Assembly: GCA_019100305.1 (NCBI GenBank)
Contig: JAHRHW010000204.1
Coordinates: 1-7,861, forward strand
Direction of reading: 5' to 3'
Source: Candidatus Thiodiazotropha taylori
Lineage (GTDB): Bacteria; Pseudomonadota; Gammaproteobacteria; Chromatiales; Chromatiaceae
DNA length: 7,861 nt
Below, one piece after another: positions 1-5,562 of the stretch. A model generated the notes under the pieces. That model was not told the DNA's origin. It made no database searches and saw only the letters and a list, made by a program, of their open reading frames with translations. Position numbers and translations under genes: made by a program. How positions within the stretch are numbered: the first letter of the stretch is position 1; every line of letters begins with the position of its first letter.

Positions 1-1
1 C

Positions 2-106
2 AGCGATGTGCGACTCTACAACGGCGGCTGGTCTCACTGGGGGAATCGCTTGACCCTGCCTGTCGTTGAAGGTGAAGAACCCTACGGTGGTGAGTACGCT
101 CTGTAA
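2..106 (+). CDS. Rhodanese-like sulfurtransferase, C-terminal fragment (5' truncated)
   Basis: The open frame enters from the left edge and ends at TAA 104-106, giving 34 residues. The fragment contains LYNGGWSHWGN followed by LPVVEG and ends GGEYAL. The aromatic-rich GGW-x-x-WG block followed by a short loop is typical of the last helix and tail of rhodanese (thiosulfate or mercaptopyruvate sulfurtransferase) domains. Rhodaneses move a sulfane sulfur through a catalytic cysteine, which would lie upstream, outside the window. Whether it has one or two rhodanese domains, and whether it is exported, cannot be seen. The next gene on the same strand starts 91 bases downstream. The family call rests on one short block, so it is moderate; the fact that this is a real coding end is more secure than the family. 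Confidence 0.6.
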   Translation, partial: SDVRLYNGGWSHWGNRLTLPVVEGEEPYGGEYAL

Positions 107-152
107 TCGGTAGCGGTTAGCAGGCACCGGACGACACCCGGAGAGTCACACC

Positions 153-167
153 ATCCTCCATGAGGAT
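153..167 (+). other. Small perfect hairpin between the rhodanese and the membrane-protein gene
   Basis: ATCCTC (153-158) pairs with GAGGAT (162-167) around a three-base CAT loop. No T-run follows, so it is not a standard intrinsic terminator. It could be a processing or attenuating hairpin between the two + strand genes, or a chance structure. Confidence 0.3.
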
Positions 168-197
168 TGTCATTGAGCCTGACGAGCAGGATTCAAT

Positions 198-647
198 ATG
201 CTGTCGGTTTTCGGGAGCAACACCATGAGTCTTGATCGCGGCACCAAGATCTATGCCGGCATCTTGGGCAGTCTGGTCGGTTTGAGCCTGTTGGCCTGGC
301 TGTTAACCCTTGACTTCAGGCTTGCAGAGATCGATGAGATGCTCGAGCAGGATAAGCAAATTGCAGCCTATCCTTATACCTTCAGAGCATTGGAGATCAA
401 AGGGGCAACAGCGATAATCTCAACACCCAGAACCAGTGCTGTGCCGGCGGTGACATTTCTCAGCATGATCTTTCCCCGCTTGAGTCGGAAAAGTGAACAG
501 GACCCCGACGTGATTGCGGCACAAAAACAGCTGGGTGAAATCCAGGGGAAAGTGCGCAAACTGGTTCTCAACAGAGAGGACATCGAGCGGGTCAGCTGGC
601 GTATCGACAAAGACTGGTATGCCCAAAAAGGGGTATTGATCGATTGA
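198..647 (+). CDS. Single-pass inner-membrane protein of unknown function
   Basis: This is a 149-residue protein that I do not recognise. A short N-terminal stretch is followed by one hydrophobic helix at about residues 18-38 (IYAGILGSLVGLSLLAWLL), then a mainly hydrophilic domain presumably on the periplasmic side. That domain starts with a charged, probably helical segment (AEIDEMLEQDKQI), then a patch rich in T, A, P and S that runs into a second weakly hydrophobic stretch (PAVTFLSMIF, about residues 83-92), and ends with another charged helix (QKQLGEIQGKVRKL). No cysteine, heme-binding or lipobox motif is present. Two starts are possible: ATG 198, with AGGA six bases upstream, and ATG 225 (MSLDRG), with GGGAG at 213-217, which gives 140 residues. 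The second has the better ribosome site; both keep the helix. It lies 91 bases after the rhodanese and ends toward the convergent haemoglobin gene. Confidence 0.75.
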   Translation: MLSVFGSNTMSLDRGTKIYAGILGSLVGLSLLAWLLTLDFRLAEIDEMLEQDKQIAAYPYTFRALEIKGATAIISTPRTSAVPAVTFLSMIFPRLSRKSEQDPDVIAAQKQLGEIQGKVRKLVLNREDIERVSWRIDKDWYAQKGVLID

Positions 648-681
648 GAATGTTGTTTGAAGCGATGCTGAATGGCGTTGT

Positions 682-710
682 TCTGTCTCAGTCTTGCTCG
701 TTCAGACAGA
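682..710. terminator. Hairpin between convergent genes, possible weak terminator
   Basis: TCTGTCT (682-688) pairs perfectly with AGACAGA (704-710) around a 15-base loop. It sits between the 3' ends of the membrane-protein gene (+) and the truncated-haemoglobin gene (-), where a bidirectional terminator would be expected. There is no proper T-run on either side and the loop is long, so this is only a candidate. Confidence 0.3.
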
Positions 711-771
711 CCATCAGTTTCCAATGCAATGATCGAGGATTGGGATCTCCATGGCCTGATCAGTCAGTCAC

Positions 772-1161
772 TCATTCTTCCCGGTTCCGCATAAAATCTG
801 CGGTTTTGAAAAAAGCCTTAAGCAACTCCTCCTGCAGTGACTCTTCCATCGACATCTGCTGCATGGCGGTTTTCATACATTGCATCCATTGGTCACGCTC
901 TTCGATGCCGATACTGAAGGGAAGATGGCGCGCTCTGAGTCTTGGATGACCATACTTGTCAGTATATAGCGATGGGCCGCCCAACCAGCCAGAGAGAAAC
1001 ATGAATAACTTCTCCCGAGAGACCTTGAGGCTCTTGGCATGCAACTGGCGTAATTCGGTGAGATCGTCCTGCTCATCCATCAGGTCATAGAAGCGATCGA
1101 CCAGTTCACGTACCGATTTTTCGCCACCCACTCTTTCATAATGTGTTTCTGCTGGTTGCAT
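772..1161 (-). CDS. Group II truncated haemoglobin (trHbO-type)
   Basis: This is a cytosolic heme protein of 129 residues, the usual size for a 2-over-2 truncated globin. Expected residues are visible: Tyr25 in RFYDLM (B10), proximal His79 in LRARHLPF (F8), and Trp92 in RDQWMQCM (G8, typical of groups II and III). The stretch LFMFLSGWLGGPSLY followed by LRARHLPF is a strong signature of the O-type group. Family members bind O2 or NO and are linked to NO or peroxide detoxification or redox sensing; the role here is not shown by the sequence. The frame stays open upstream to an ATG at 1230, but I chose ATG 1161 (MQPAETHY) because it gives normal globin length and has GGAG just upstream on the minus strand, although the spacing is short. 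It is monocistronic, convergent with the membrane-protein gene and divergent from the MerR operon. Confidence 0.92.
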   Translation of the reverse strand: MQPAETHYERVGGEKSVRELVDRFYDLMDEQDDLTELRQLHAKSLKVSREKLFMFLSGWLGGPSLYTDKYGHPRLRARHLPFSIGIEERDQWMQCMKTAMQQMSMEESLQEELLKAFFKTADFMRNREE

Positions 1162-1340
1162 GGTCTCCGATACCCGATAATTAAGCCAAACCGTGGATAT
1201 CAATCCGAACGATTGAGTCGGCAAATACAACAGAATTGATACCCTGCCTCAAGCAGAATAATCAATCGATGCAAGCACTTTTCTCTTGTATCTCCATAAC
1301 ACACTGATTACAAAGTATTTCTTAGCCAGTCTAAGGAGCA

Positions 1341-1386
1341 TTGCCTGAAGCCTGGCAAAACGAATCCGATGCACCCTGCCAGGCAA
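1341..1386. repeat. Overlapping inverted repeats with a shared 3' arm
   Basis: Two alternative stems use the same right arm. GCCTGGCA (1350-1357) pairs perfectly with TGCCAGGC (1377-1384), and TTGCCTG (1341-1347) pairs perfectly with CAGGCAA (1380-1386), so only one can form at a time. The left arms are themselves near-repeats of each other (GCCTG twice). There is no T-run, so a standard terminator is unlikely. The position between divergent promoters would allow a protein-binding site or a structure in a long leader transcript. Confidence 0.5.
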
Positions 1387-1439
1387 TAAAAGCCACTCAA
1401 TCCCAGGGTAATTCTTAAAGTACAAATTTCTAATAATTA

Positions 1440-1457
1440 TTGTACACTATGTATAAG
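1440..1457 (+). promoter_or_regulatory. Candidate LitR-type operator and -10 element upstream of the regulator
   Basis: TTGTACA (1440-1446) is followed by TGTATAA (1450-1456), a direct repeat with nine-base period; TATAAG at 1452-1457 could serve as a -10 element. A third GTACAA half-site lies upstream at 1420-1425 in inverted orientation to TTGTAC. PplR1 of Pseudomonas putida, a class II LitR, is reported to bind T(G/A)TACA and TGTA(C/T)A half-sites separated by 12 bases. The half-sites match here but the spacing (3) does not. The location, 24-40 bases before the regulator start codon, suits autoregulation. This is inference from motif and position only. Confidence 0.5.
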
Positions 1458-1479
1458 TTTTAACACTTCGAACAGGTTC

Positions 1480-2406
1480 ATGAAAGAACAACCCTCTTAC
1501 AAAAACGGTTATTACCCGATTCGAAAGGTCTCCGAATTGACCGGCATCAATCCCGTAACGCTGCGCGCCTGGGAGAGACGCTATGGTCTGATTAAACCGG
1601 AGAGAACCCCAAAGGGACATCGACTCTATACCGATAAACATATCCATCTGATCCGGCAGATCATGGACTTTATCGACCAGGGTATCTCGATCGGTCAGGT
1701 CAAGAACCGGCTCTCTGACAACGGCGCCTCCCTGCAAGCCGTGGATCCACCCCAGGCTGAAGAGAGTGATGTCTGGAAAACCTATCGCAGCAGAATGCTT
1801 CAGGCGATCGCTGAGTTCGATGAAAACGCCCTCGACGGCAGCTACAATGAGGCGCTCTCCCTCTATCCAATCGAACTGGTAACCCGTCTGCTACTGCAAC
1901 CCATGCTTCACGAGCTGCAGCAAAGGCGAAGCAGTCAGCCTTTGGCTGAAGTGGAAAGCCGCTTCTTTCATACCTACCTGCGCAACAAACTCGGCGCACG
2001 TTTTCATCACCAGTCCGCACAAGCCCGCGGTAGACGACTGCTGGGTGCCTGTCTGCCGAACGAATACAGTGAAGTTGAACTTCTTCTGTTCAGCCTGAAA
2101 GCGATGACCCAGGGATACAGGCCTGTTTTGTTGGGACCGGATTTGAGTTTGGAATACCTGCCAATGACAATCAACCGAGCCCACAGCGAAGCCTTGGTCC
2201 TGTTCGGCAGCTTGGAGCCTCCAGTCGCCCTGTTGCAGAGTCATCTGCCGGCTTTGGTTCAAAAAGTAAATGAGCCGGTATTTGTCGGCGGCTCAATCAC
2301 ACAGACCCATCAAGCGGAGATATTACAAGCGGGTGCAATACCACTGGCAGTGGATTTGGCTGCGGCTGTGATTCAAATCGATGACCGGTTGATAAAAGGC
2401 CACTGA
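1480..2406 (+). CDS. MerR-family transcriptional regulator, class II LitR/PplR-like
   Basis: This is a 308-residue DNA-binding regulator. Residues 11-78 form a MerR winged helix-turn-helix (YPIRKVSELTGINPVTLRAW, then ERRYGLIKP and the wing GHRLYT). The remainder has the layout of a CarH/LitR sensor: a helical part at about 90-175 and a Rossmann-like part at about 185-305. In B12-dependent CarH proteins the second part carries an E-x-H ligand motif; here the corresponding stretch LPNEYSEVE has Glu195 and Ser197, with no histidine, so cobalamin binding in the usual way looks lost. That is the class II pattern seen in Pseudomonas, where these proteins repress light-inducible genes, including phrB, until a separate photoreceptor acts. 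It is the first gene of the operon with phrB, two bases before its start. CAGG at 1473-1476 is a close, weak ribosome site. DNA-binding role is secure; light response is inferred. Confidence 0.88.
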   Translation: MKEQPSYKNGYYPIRKVSELTGINPVTLRAWERRYGLIKPERTPKGHRLYTDKHIHLIRQIMDFIDQGISIGQVKNRLSDNGASLQAVDPPQAEESDVWKTYRSRMLQAIAEFDENALDGSYNEALSLYPIELVTRLLLQPMLHELQQRRSSQPLAEVESRFFHTYLRNKLGARFHHQSAQARGRRLLGACLPNEYSEVELLLFSLKAMTQGYRPVLLGPDLSLEYLPMTINRAHSEALVLFGSLEPPVALLQSHLPALVQKVNEPVFVGGSITQTHQAEILQAGAIPLAVDLAAAVIQIDDRLIKGH

Positions 2407-2408
2407 TC

Positions 2409-3884
2409 ATGAACCGGTCGATCCTCTGGTTAAGAAGGGATCTGAGGTTGACCGACCACCCGGCCCTGCTGGCTGCCATCCGTGACGCGAATTATCTTCT
2501 ACCGGTCTACATCCATGCGCCAGAGGAGGAACAACCGTGGCAGCCTGGTGCAGCATCCAACTGGTGGCTGCACAACAGCCTGATCGCGCTGGACAGGGAT
2601 CTACGCAAGCTGGGATCCGGCTTGATCATCGCCCAAGGATCGAGCCGTCTGGTGTTACGCAAGCTGGCTCTAAAACATCGATGCCAACGATTGTTTTTTA
2701 CCCATCTACCCGAGCCTGCATCGATACAACGGGATAGTCGGGTCTGCCATGAACTGACCAAGTCCGGTGTCAGCTGTCATCAGTTTCACTCCTATCAGCT
2801 TTTGGACGGAAACCCGATCCGACGACTCGATGGAGGCAGTTACCGGGTGTTTACCCCCTTCTGGCGTGCGCTACAAAAACACGGCATGTTGCACCGGTCC
2901 ACGGATTCAGCACCAAAATCCCTGCCTCCACTGCCCGACAAGATTGATTCACTGGAGATAGACAGCCTGAAACTGCTGCCAAGCAACCCCTGGTATCGAG
3001 AGTTTCACAATCACTGGCAGCCCGGTGAAGCGGGAGCCTTCAAAAAGCTGCATGGATTCATGCAACAGACGGTCAATAATTACCATACCGGCAGAGACAG
3101 GCCTGACCAATCTGTCACATCCCGTCTATCTGCTCATCTTCATTTCGGTGAGATCAGCCCGGTACAGATAGCCAACGGCTTATCGGCCCGACTTGGTGGT
3201 ACGCCGACATACACCGACAATGAGGGAGCGAATCAATATCTCCGCCAATTGGCCTGGCGTGAATTTGCCATCGATCTATTGGCAAACAACCCCCATACCG
3301 ACCGACTGCCCTTCGATTCCCGGTTTGCTGACTACCCTTGGCGGTCAGACAAGCAAGCCAAAAACCTTCTTCAACAATGGCAACTGGGAGAAACCGGCAT
3401 ACCTATTGTAGACGCCGGTATGCGGGAACTGTGGCAAACCGGCTGGATGCACAACCGGGTGCGCATGATCGTCGCTTCCCTGCTGAGCAAAAATATGGGC
3501 ATTCACTGGTTGCAAGGCGCCCGCTGGTTTTGGGATACGCTGGTTGATGCAGACCTGGCAAATAACAGCCTGGGATGGCAGTGGAGTGCCGGCTGCGGTG
3601 CAGATGCGGCACCCTACTTCCGTATTTTCAACCCTGTAAGACAGGCAGAAAGGTTCGATCCCAACGGTAACTACATCAAGCATTGGCTGCCGGAATTGTC
3701 CACATTGCCCACCAAGAGTCTGTATTCACCCTGGACGGCAAAAACAAGCGAACTGTTCAAAGCAGGTGTACAGCTAGGCAAAACCTATCCCAAACCCAGT
3801 GTCGACTTACAGAGCTCAAGAAGAGAGGCGCTGAAACGTTGGGAGAGTGTCAAGCGTCGATCCAACACCGCTGGTACTAAATGA
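2409..3884 (+). CDS. phrB: Deoxyribodipyrimidine photolyase, class I CPD type
   Basis: This 491-residue flavoenzyme uses blue or near-UV light to split cyclobutane pyrimidine dimers in DNA. The N-terminal Rossmann antenna domain opens with SILWLRRDLRLTDHPAL and is followed by the helical FAD-binding domain from about residue 200. Visible signatures are SRLSAHLHFGEIS (238 onward, FAD contact), GIPIVDAGMRELWQTGWMHN, and GWQWSAGCGADAAPYFRIF (389 onward). The electron-transfer tryptophans equivalent to Escherichia coli W306, W359 and W382 align with W311, W367 and W390, and Asn386 matches the Asn near flavin N5, so the enzyme looks complete and active. Length is normal for the class (about 470-500). 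AAGG lies about nine bases before ATG 2409. The gap of two bases to the regulator and the four-base overlap with the next gene indicate one transcript, so light-linked control through the regulator is likely. The antenna cofactor cannot be told from the sequence. Confidence 0.97.
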   Translation: MNRSILWLRRDLRLTDHPALLAAIRDANYLLPVYIHAPEEEQPWQPGAASNWWLHNSLIALDRDLRKLGSGLIIAQGSSRLVLRKLALKHRCQRLFFTHLPEPASIQRDSRVCHELTKSGVSCHQFHSYQLLDGNPIRRLDGGSYRVFTPFWRALQKHGMLHRSTDSAPKSLPPLPDKIDSLEIDSLKLLPSNPWYREFHNHWQPGEAGAFKKLHGFMQQTVNNYHTGRDRPDQSVTSRLSAHLHFGEISPVQIANGLSARLGGTPTYTDNEGANQYLRQLAWREFAIDLLANNPHTDRLPFDSRFADYPWRSDKQAKNLLQQWQLGETGIPIVDAGMRELWQTGWMHNRVRMIVASLLSKNMGIHWLQGARWFWDTLVDADLANNSLGWQWSAGCGADAAPYFRIFNPVRQAERFDPNGNYIKHWLPELSTLPTKSLYSPWTAKTSELFKAGVQLGKTYPKPSVDLQSSRREALKRWESVKRRSNTAGTK

Positions 3885-4846
3885 TGAACCAATCCGATAC
3901 AACAAAACCGATCATCGGCCTCAGTGCCTGCCTGTTGGGACACCAGGTGCGGTACGACGGTGGCCATAAACGAGATCGTTTCATTGCCGAGACACTTCAG
4001 GAACATGTCGAGTATCATCCACTCTGTCCGGAGACCGGCATTGGCCTGGGAGTGCCTCGCCCTACGATCAGACTGATCGGTGATCCAGACAGCCCCCGCC
4101 TGGTCGGGGTTGCGGATCCAAGCCAGGATTTTACCCGGCAGATGCAGGCATATACCCTGCAGCAGACCGAGCGGCTGCACCATTTGAGCGGTTATATTCT
4201 GAAAAAAGACTCGCCGAGCTGTGGCATGGCTCGGGTTAAGGTCTATTCCGAACAGGGTACCCATGCGCAGCGAAAAGGCAGCGGCGTTTTTGCTCAGCTG
4301 TTAATGGAAAAGCTTCCTCTGCTTCCGGTGGAAGAAGAGGGCCGACTCAACGATCCGGTACTGCGGGAGAACTTCATCAACCGCATCTATGTCTACCATC
4401 GTTGGCAGCTGCTTCGGCAGCAAGGCTTCTCTGCCGCAAAACTGATCGACTTTCATACCAACCATAAGTACCTGGTGATGGCCCACTCTCAAGCCGCTTA
4501 CCAGAGGCTGGGACGACTGCTCTCAAACCTCGCCGAAGAGGACCTGGATCAGATCGCAGCCACCTACATTGAGGCCTTGATGCAGACTCTCAAACGCCGG
4601 GTCGCCCGTAGCCGTCATGTCAATGTGTTGCAACATATCATGGGCTATTTGAAAAAACGCATCGACACCGAGGACAAGAGTGAACTTGTCTCCTGTATTG
4701 AGGCTTATCGACGCATGGAAACCCCTTTAGTGGTGCCAATGACATTGTTGAAACACTACTTCCGACTTCACCCGGACGACTACATGTCCAGACAGATCTA
4801 TCTGCAACCCCATCCCGAGAAACTTGGTCTGCGTAATTTAATCTAG
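3881..4846 (+). CDS. DUF523-DUF1722 fusion protein (TudS-like and YbgA-like domains)
   Basis: This 321-residue cytosolic protein has two domains. Residues about 11-150 are DUF523, with three conserved cysteines in their usual settings: Cys17 (GLSACLLG), Cys49 (HPLCPETG) and Cys114 (DSPSCGM). In characterised DUF523 enzymes (TudS thiouracil desulfidases) such cysteines hold a [4Fe-4S] cluster that removes sulfur from thiouracil or 4-thio-UMP. Residues about 190-310 are DUF1722, the domain that forms E. coli YbgA, encoded next to phrB in that species; its function is unknown. ATG 3881 overlaps the phrB stop codon in an ATGA junction, so translation is probably coupled. A second ATG follows directly at 3884. 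It ends the operon. The domain calls are firm; desulfidase activity is inferred from the cysteines and family, and the link with photolyase suggests a role in light or UV stress. Confidence 0.9.
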   Translation: MMNQSDTTKPIIGLSACLLGHQVRYDGGHKRDRFIAETLQEHVEYHPLCPETGIGLGVPRPTIRLIGDPDSPRLVGVADPSQDFTRQMQAYTLQQTERLHHLSGYILKKDSPSCGMARVKVYSEQGTHAQRKGSGVFAQLLMEKLPLLPVEEEGRLNDPVLRENFINRIYVYHRWQLLRQQGFSAAKLIDFHTNHKYLVMAHSQAAYQRLGRLLSNLAEEDLDQIAATYIEALMQTLKRRVARSRHVNVLQHIMGYLKKRIDTEDKSELVSCIEAYRRMETPLVVPMTLLKHYFRLHPDDYMSRQIYLQPHPEKLGLRNLI

Positions 4847-4872
4847 GCCCCAGATATGGATGTCAGTAACAC

Positions 4873-4915
4873 CAGACTCTCATTGTCTGAATAAATCGGT
4901 CACTACTGGCCGATT
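4873..4915 (+). terminator. Two adjacent hairpins, possible end of the phrB operon
   Basis: CAGAC (4873-4877) pairs with GTCTG (4885-4889), and AATCGGTC (4894-4901) pairs with GGCCGATT (4908-4915), an eight-pair stem with one G-T pair and a six-base loop. They start 27 bases after the operon's last stop codon. The second is followed by AACTTTCAATC rather than a clean T-run, so intrinsic termination would be weak. Confidence 0.35.
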
Positions 4916-4950
4916 AACTTTCAATCTCCCCAGCAGCAAGACTAATATCC

Positions 4951-4964
4951 CCCTCCTATGAGGG
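4951..4964 (+). other. GC-rich tetraloop hairpin
   Basis: CCCTC (4951-4955) pairs with GAGGG (4960-4964) around a CTAT loop. No T-run follows. It may stabilise or process the 3' end of the upstream operon RNA, or be chance. Confidence 0.25.
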
Positions 4965-5167
4965 TAGAGCGGTGCAAACAGATGAAATCGATCAATTCTG
5001 CTTATCCCGAAATCACCAGAAGCGAATGGCTTGAAGCCCCTCCAGAGCCATTTCACTATCAGACTGGGTAACCATTGAAGATCGAAAACGTCGGGATACT
5101 TTACACAGCCTAAGGATCTGCTGGTTGTTTATAACTCAGGCAATTGATTACAAGAGAATTAATTTAA

Positions 5168-5183
5168 TGGCATTCTAATTGCA
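5168..5183 (+). promoter_or_regulatory. Sigma-54 (RpoN) -24/-12 promoter match
   Basis: TGGCATTCTAATTGCA matches the RpoN consensus TGGCACG-N4-TTGCW at TGGCA and TTGCA with the exact spacing: the GG at 5169-5170 and GC at 5181-5182 are 12 bases apart. Only the less conserved C and G of the first box differ. Transcription would begin near 5193, leaving a leader of about 45 bases before ATG 5239. RpoN promoters need an ATP-driven activator, normally bound 80-150 bases upstream; no such site could be identified by eye. Confidence 0.6.
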
Positions 5184-5209
5184 CATTGATACTGGGGGCA
5201 TTCAAATTG
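5169..5209 (+). repeat. Imperfect direct repeat over the sigma-54 promoter
   Basis: GGCATTCTAATTG (5169-5181) recurs as GGCATTCAAATTG (5197-5209), 12 of 13 bases identical with a 28-base period. The first copy forms most of the sigma-54 promoter; the second covers the predicted transcription start and early leader, and lacks the GC of the -12 box. Confidence 0.55.
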
Positions 5210-5238
5210 GAGTCTTACTCACTGCCAAGCAGTTTCCT

Positions 5239-5562
5239 ATGAACCGCTTTTTGATCTTACTGCCATTGATCGTGTTTATCAGCTCTACTGATATTCTTGC
5301 GGAGCATTCTGGATTATTGTCCATGGATGGTTTATCTCAACTCTCCAGCGCAGGGGCTGAACAGAACCTCTCTGTGTCTCTGTTCGAGGCAACCTTCCTG
5401 ATGAGTGAAGGGACAAACCCTTGTGCAAGCCCCTATCAGATGAACAGCAGTTGCATGACCCTGTTTCGGGACGAGAGTAGCAATCAGTTACTTCAGCCCC
5501 TCTCTCTACTGTTGATGGCATTGGGCCTGATCGGTTTGGCTCTGGTCACCCGCATCAAGTGA
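5239..5562 (+). CDS. Small exported protein with PEP-CTERM-like C-terminal anchor
   Basis: This is a 107-residue protein of unknown family. It begins with a signal peptide (MNRFLILLPLIVFISS, likely cut after DILA at residue 21). The middle, residues 22-83, is polar and rich in S, with two cysteines, Cys62 and Cys72, able to form a disulfide in the periplasm. It ends with LQPLSLLLMALGLIGLALVT and then RIK: a proline, a hydrophobic helix with small residues, and a short basic tail. This arrangement resembles PEP-CTERM sorting tails handled by exosortase, but the PEP box is degenerate (LQP), so a plain C-terminal membrane anchor is possible. The frame is open upstream to a TTG at 5179, but that codon lies within the sigma-54 promoter match; ATG 5239 gives a clean signal peptide, although its ribosome site is weak. 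The last 57 bases overlap the convergent cyclic-nucleotide-binding gene. Confidence 0.7.
   Translation: MNRFLILLPLIVFISSTDILAEHSGLLSMDGLSQLSSAGAEQNLSVSLFEATFLMSEGTNPCASPYQMNSSCMTLFRDESSNQLLQPLSLLLMALGLIGLALVTRIK

Larger units (their letters stand above)
1162..1479. other. Divergent intergenic region with inverted repeats and regulator promoter
   Basis: These 318 bases separate the truncated haemoglobin (-) from the MerR-type regulator (+) and must hold both promoters. No credible open frame was seen apart from the rejected N-terminal extension of the haemoglobin to 1230. The contents are a CTTAG/CTAAG hairpin (1321-1335), a set of nested inverted repeats (1341-1386), and an AT-rich block (1411-1460) with GTACA-type half-sites next to the regulator start. 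No convincing sigma-70 promoter for the haemoglobin could be picked out by eye. Confidence 0.6.
4847..5238. other. Intergenic region after the phrB operon
   Basis: These 392 bases lie between the DUF523-DUF1722 gene and the small exported-protein gene. No convincing gene was found; a 29-codon frame at 4982-5071 lacks a ribosome site. The first third holds three short hairpins (4873-4889, 4894-4915, 4951-4964) that may end or process the operon transcript. The last 80 bases are AT-rich and carry the sigma-54 promoter match. The middle (about 4985-5100) shows nothing I can name. Confidence 0.55.

Noticed and set aside
374..724. Open frame of 116 codons on the minus strand
   Set aside because: Antisense to the membrane-protein gene, with no recognisable domain and no ribosome site; a shadow frame.
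644..949. Open frame of 101 codons on the plus strand
   Set aside because: Lies largely antisense to the truncated haemoglobin, whose globin residues are clear; composition is not protein-like.
1162..1230. N-terminal extension of the truncated haemoglobin
   Set aside because: The 23 extra residues exceed normal globin length and the ATG at 1161 has GGAG upstream.
3767..3772. TGTACA half-site inside phrB
   Set aside because: Single, unpaired, within a coding region and far from any promoter; expected by chance.
4982..5071. 29-residue open frame with ATG between the phrB operon and the exported-protein gene
   Set aside because: No ribosome site at usual distance and no recognisable feature; too short to support from sequence alone.
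5179..5238. 20-residue upstream extension of the exported protein from TTG 5179
   Set aside because: The TTG is part of the sigma-54 promoter match and would lie upstream of the transcript start; it would also bury the signal peptide.
4847..5238. Possible small RNA from the three hairpins in this gap
   Set aside because: Stems are short, no sigma-70 promoter or T-run terminator is visible around them; noted only as hairpins.
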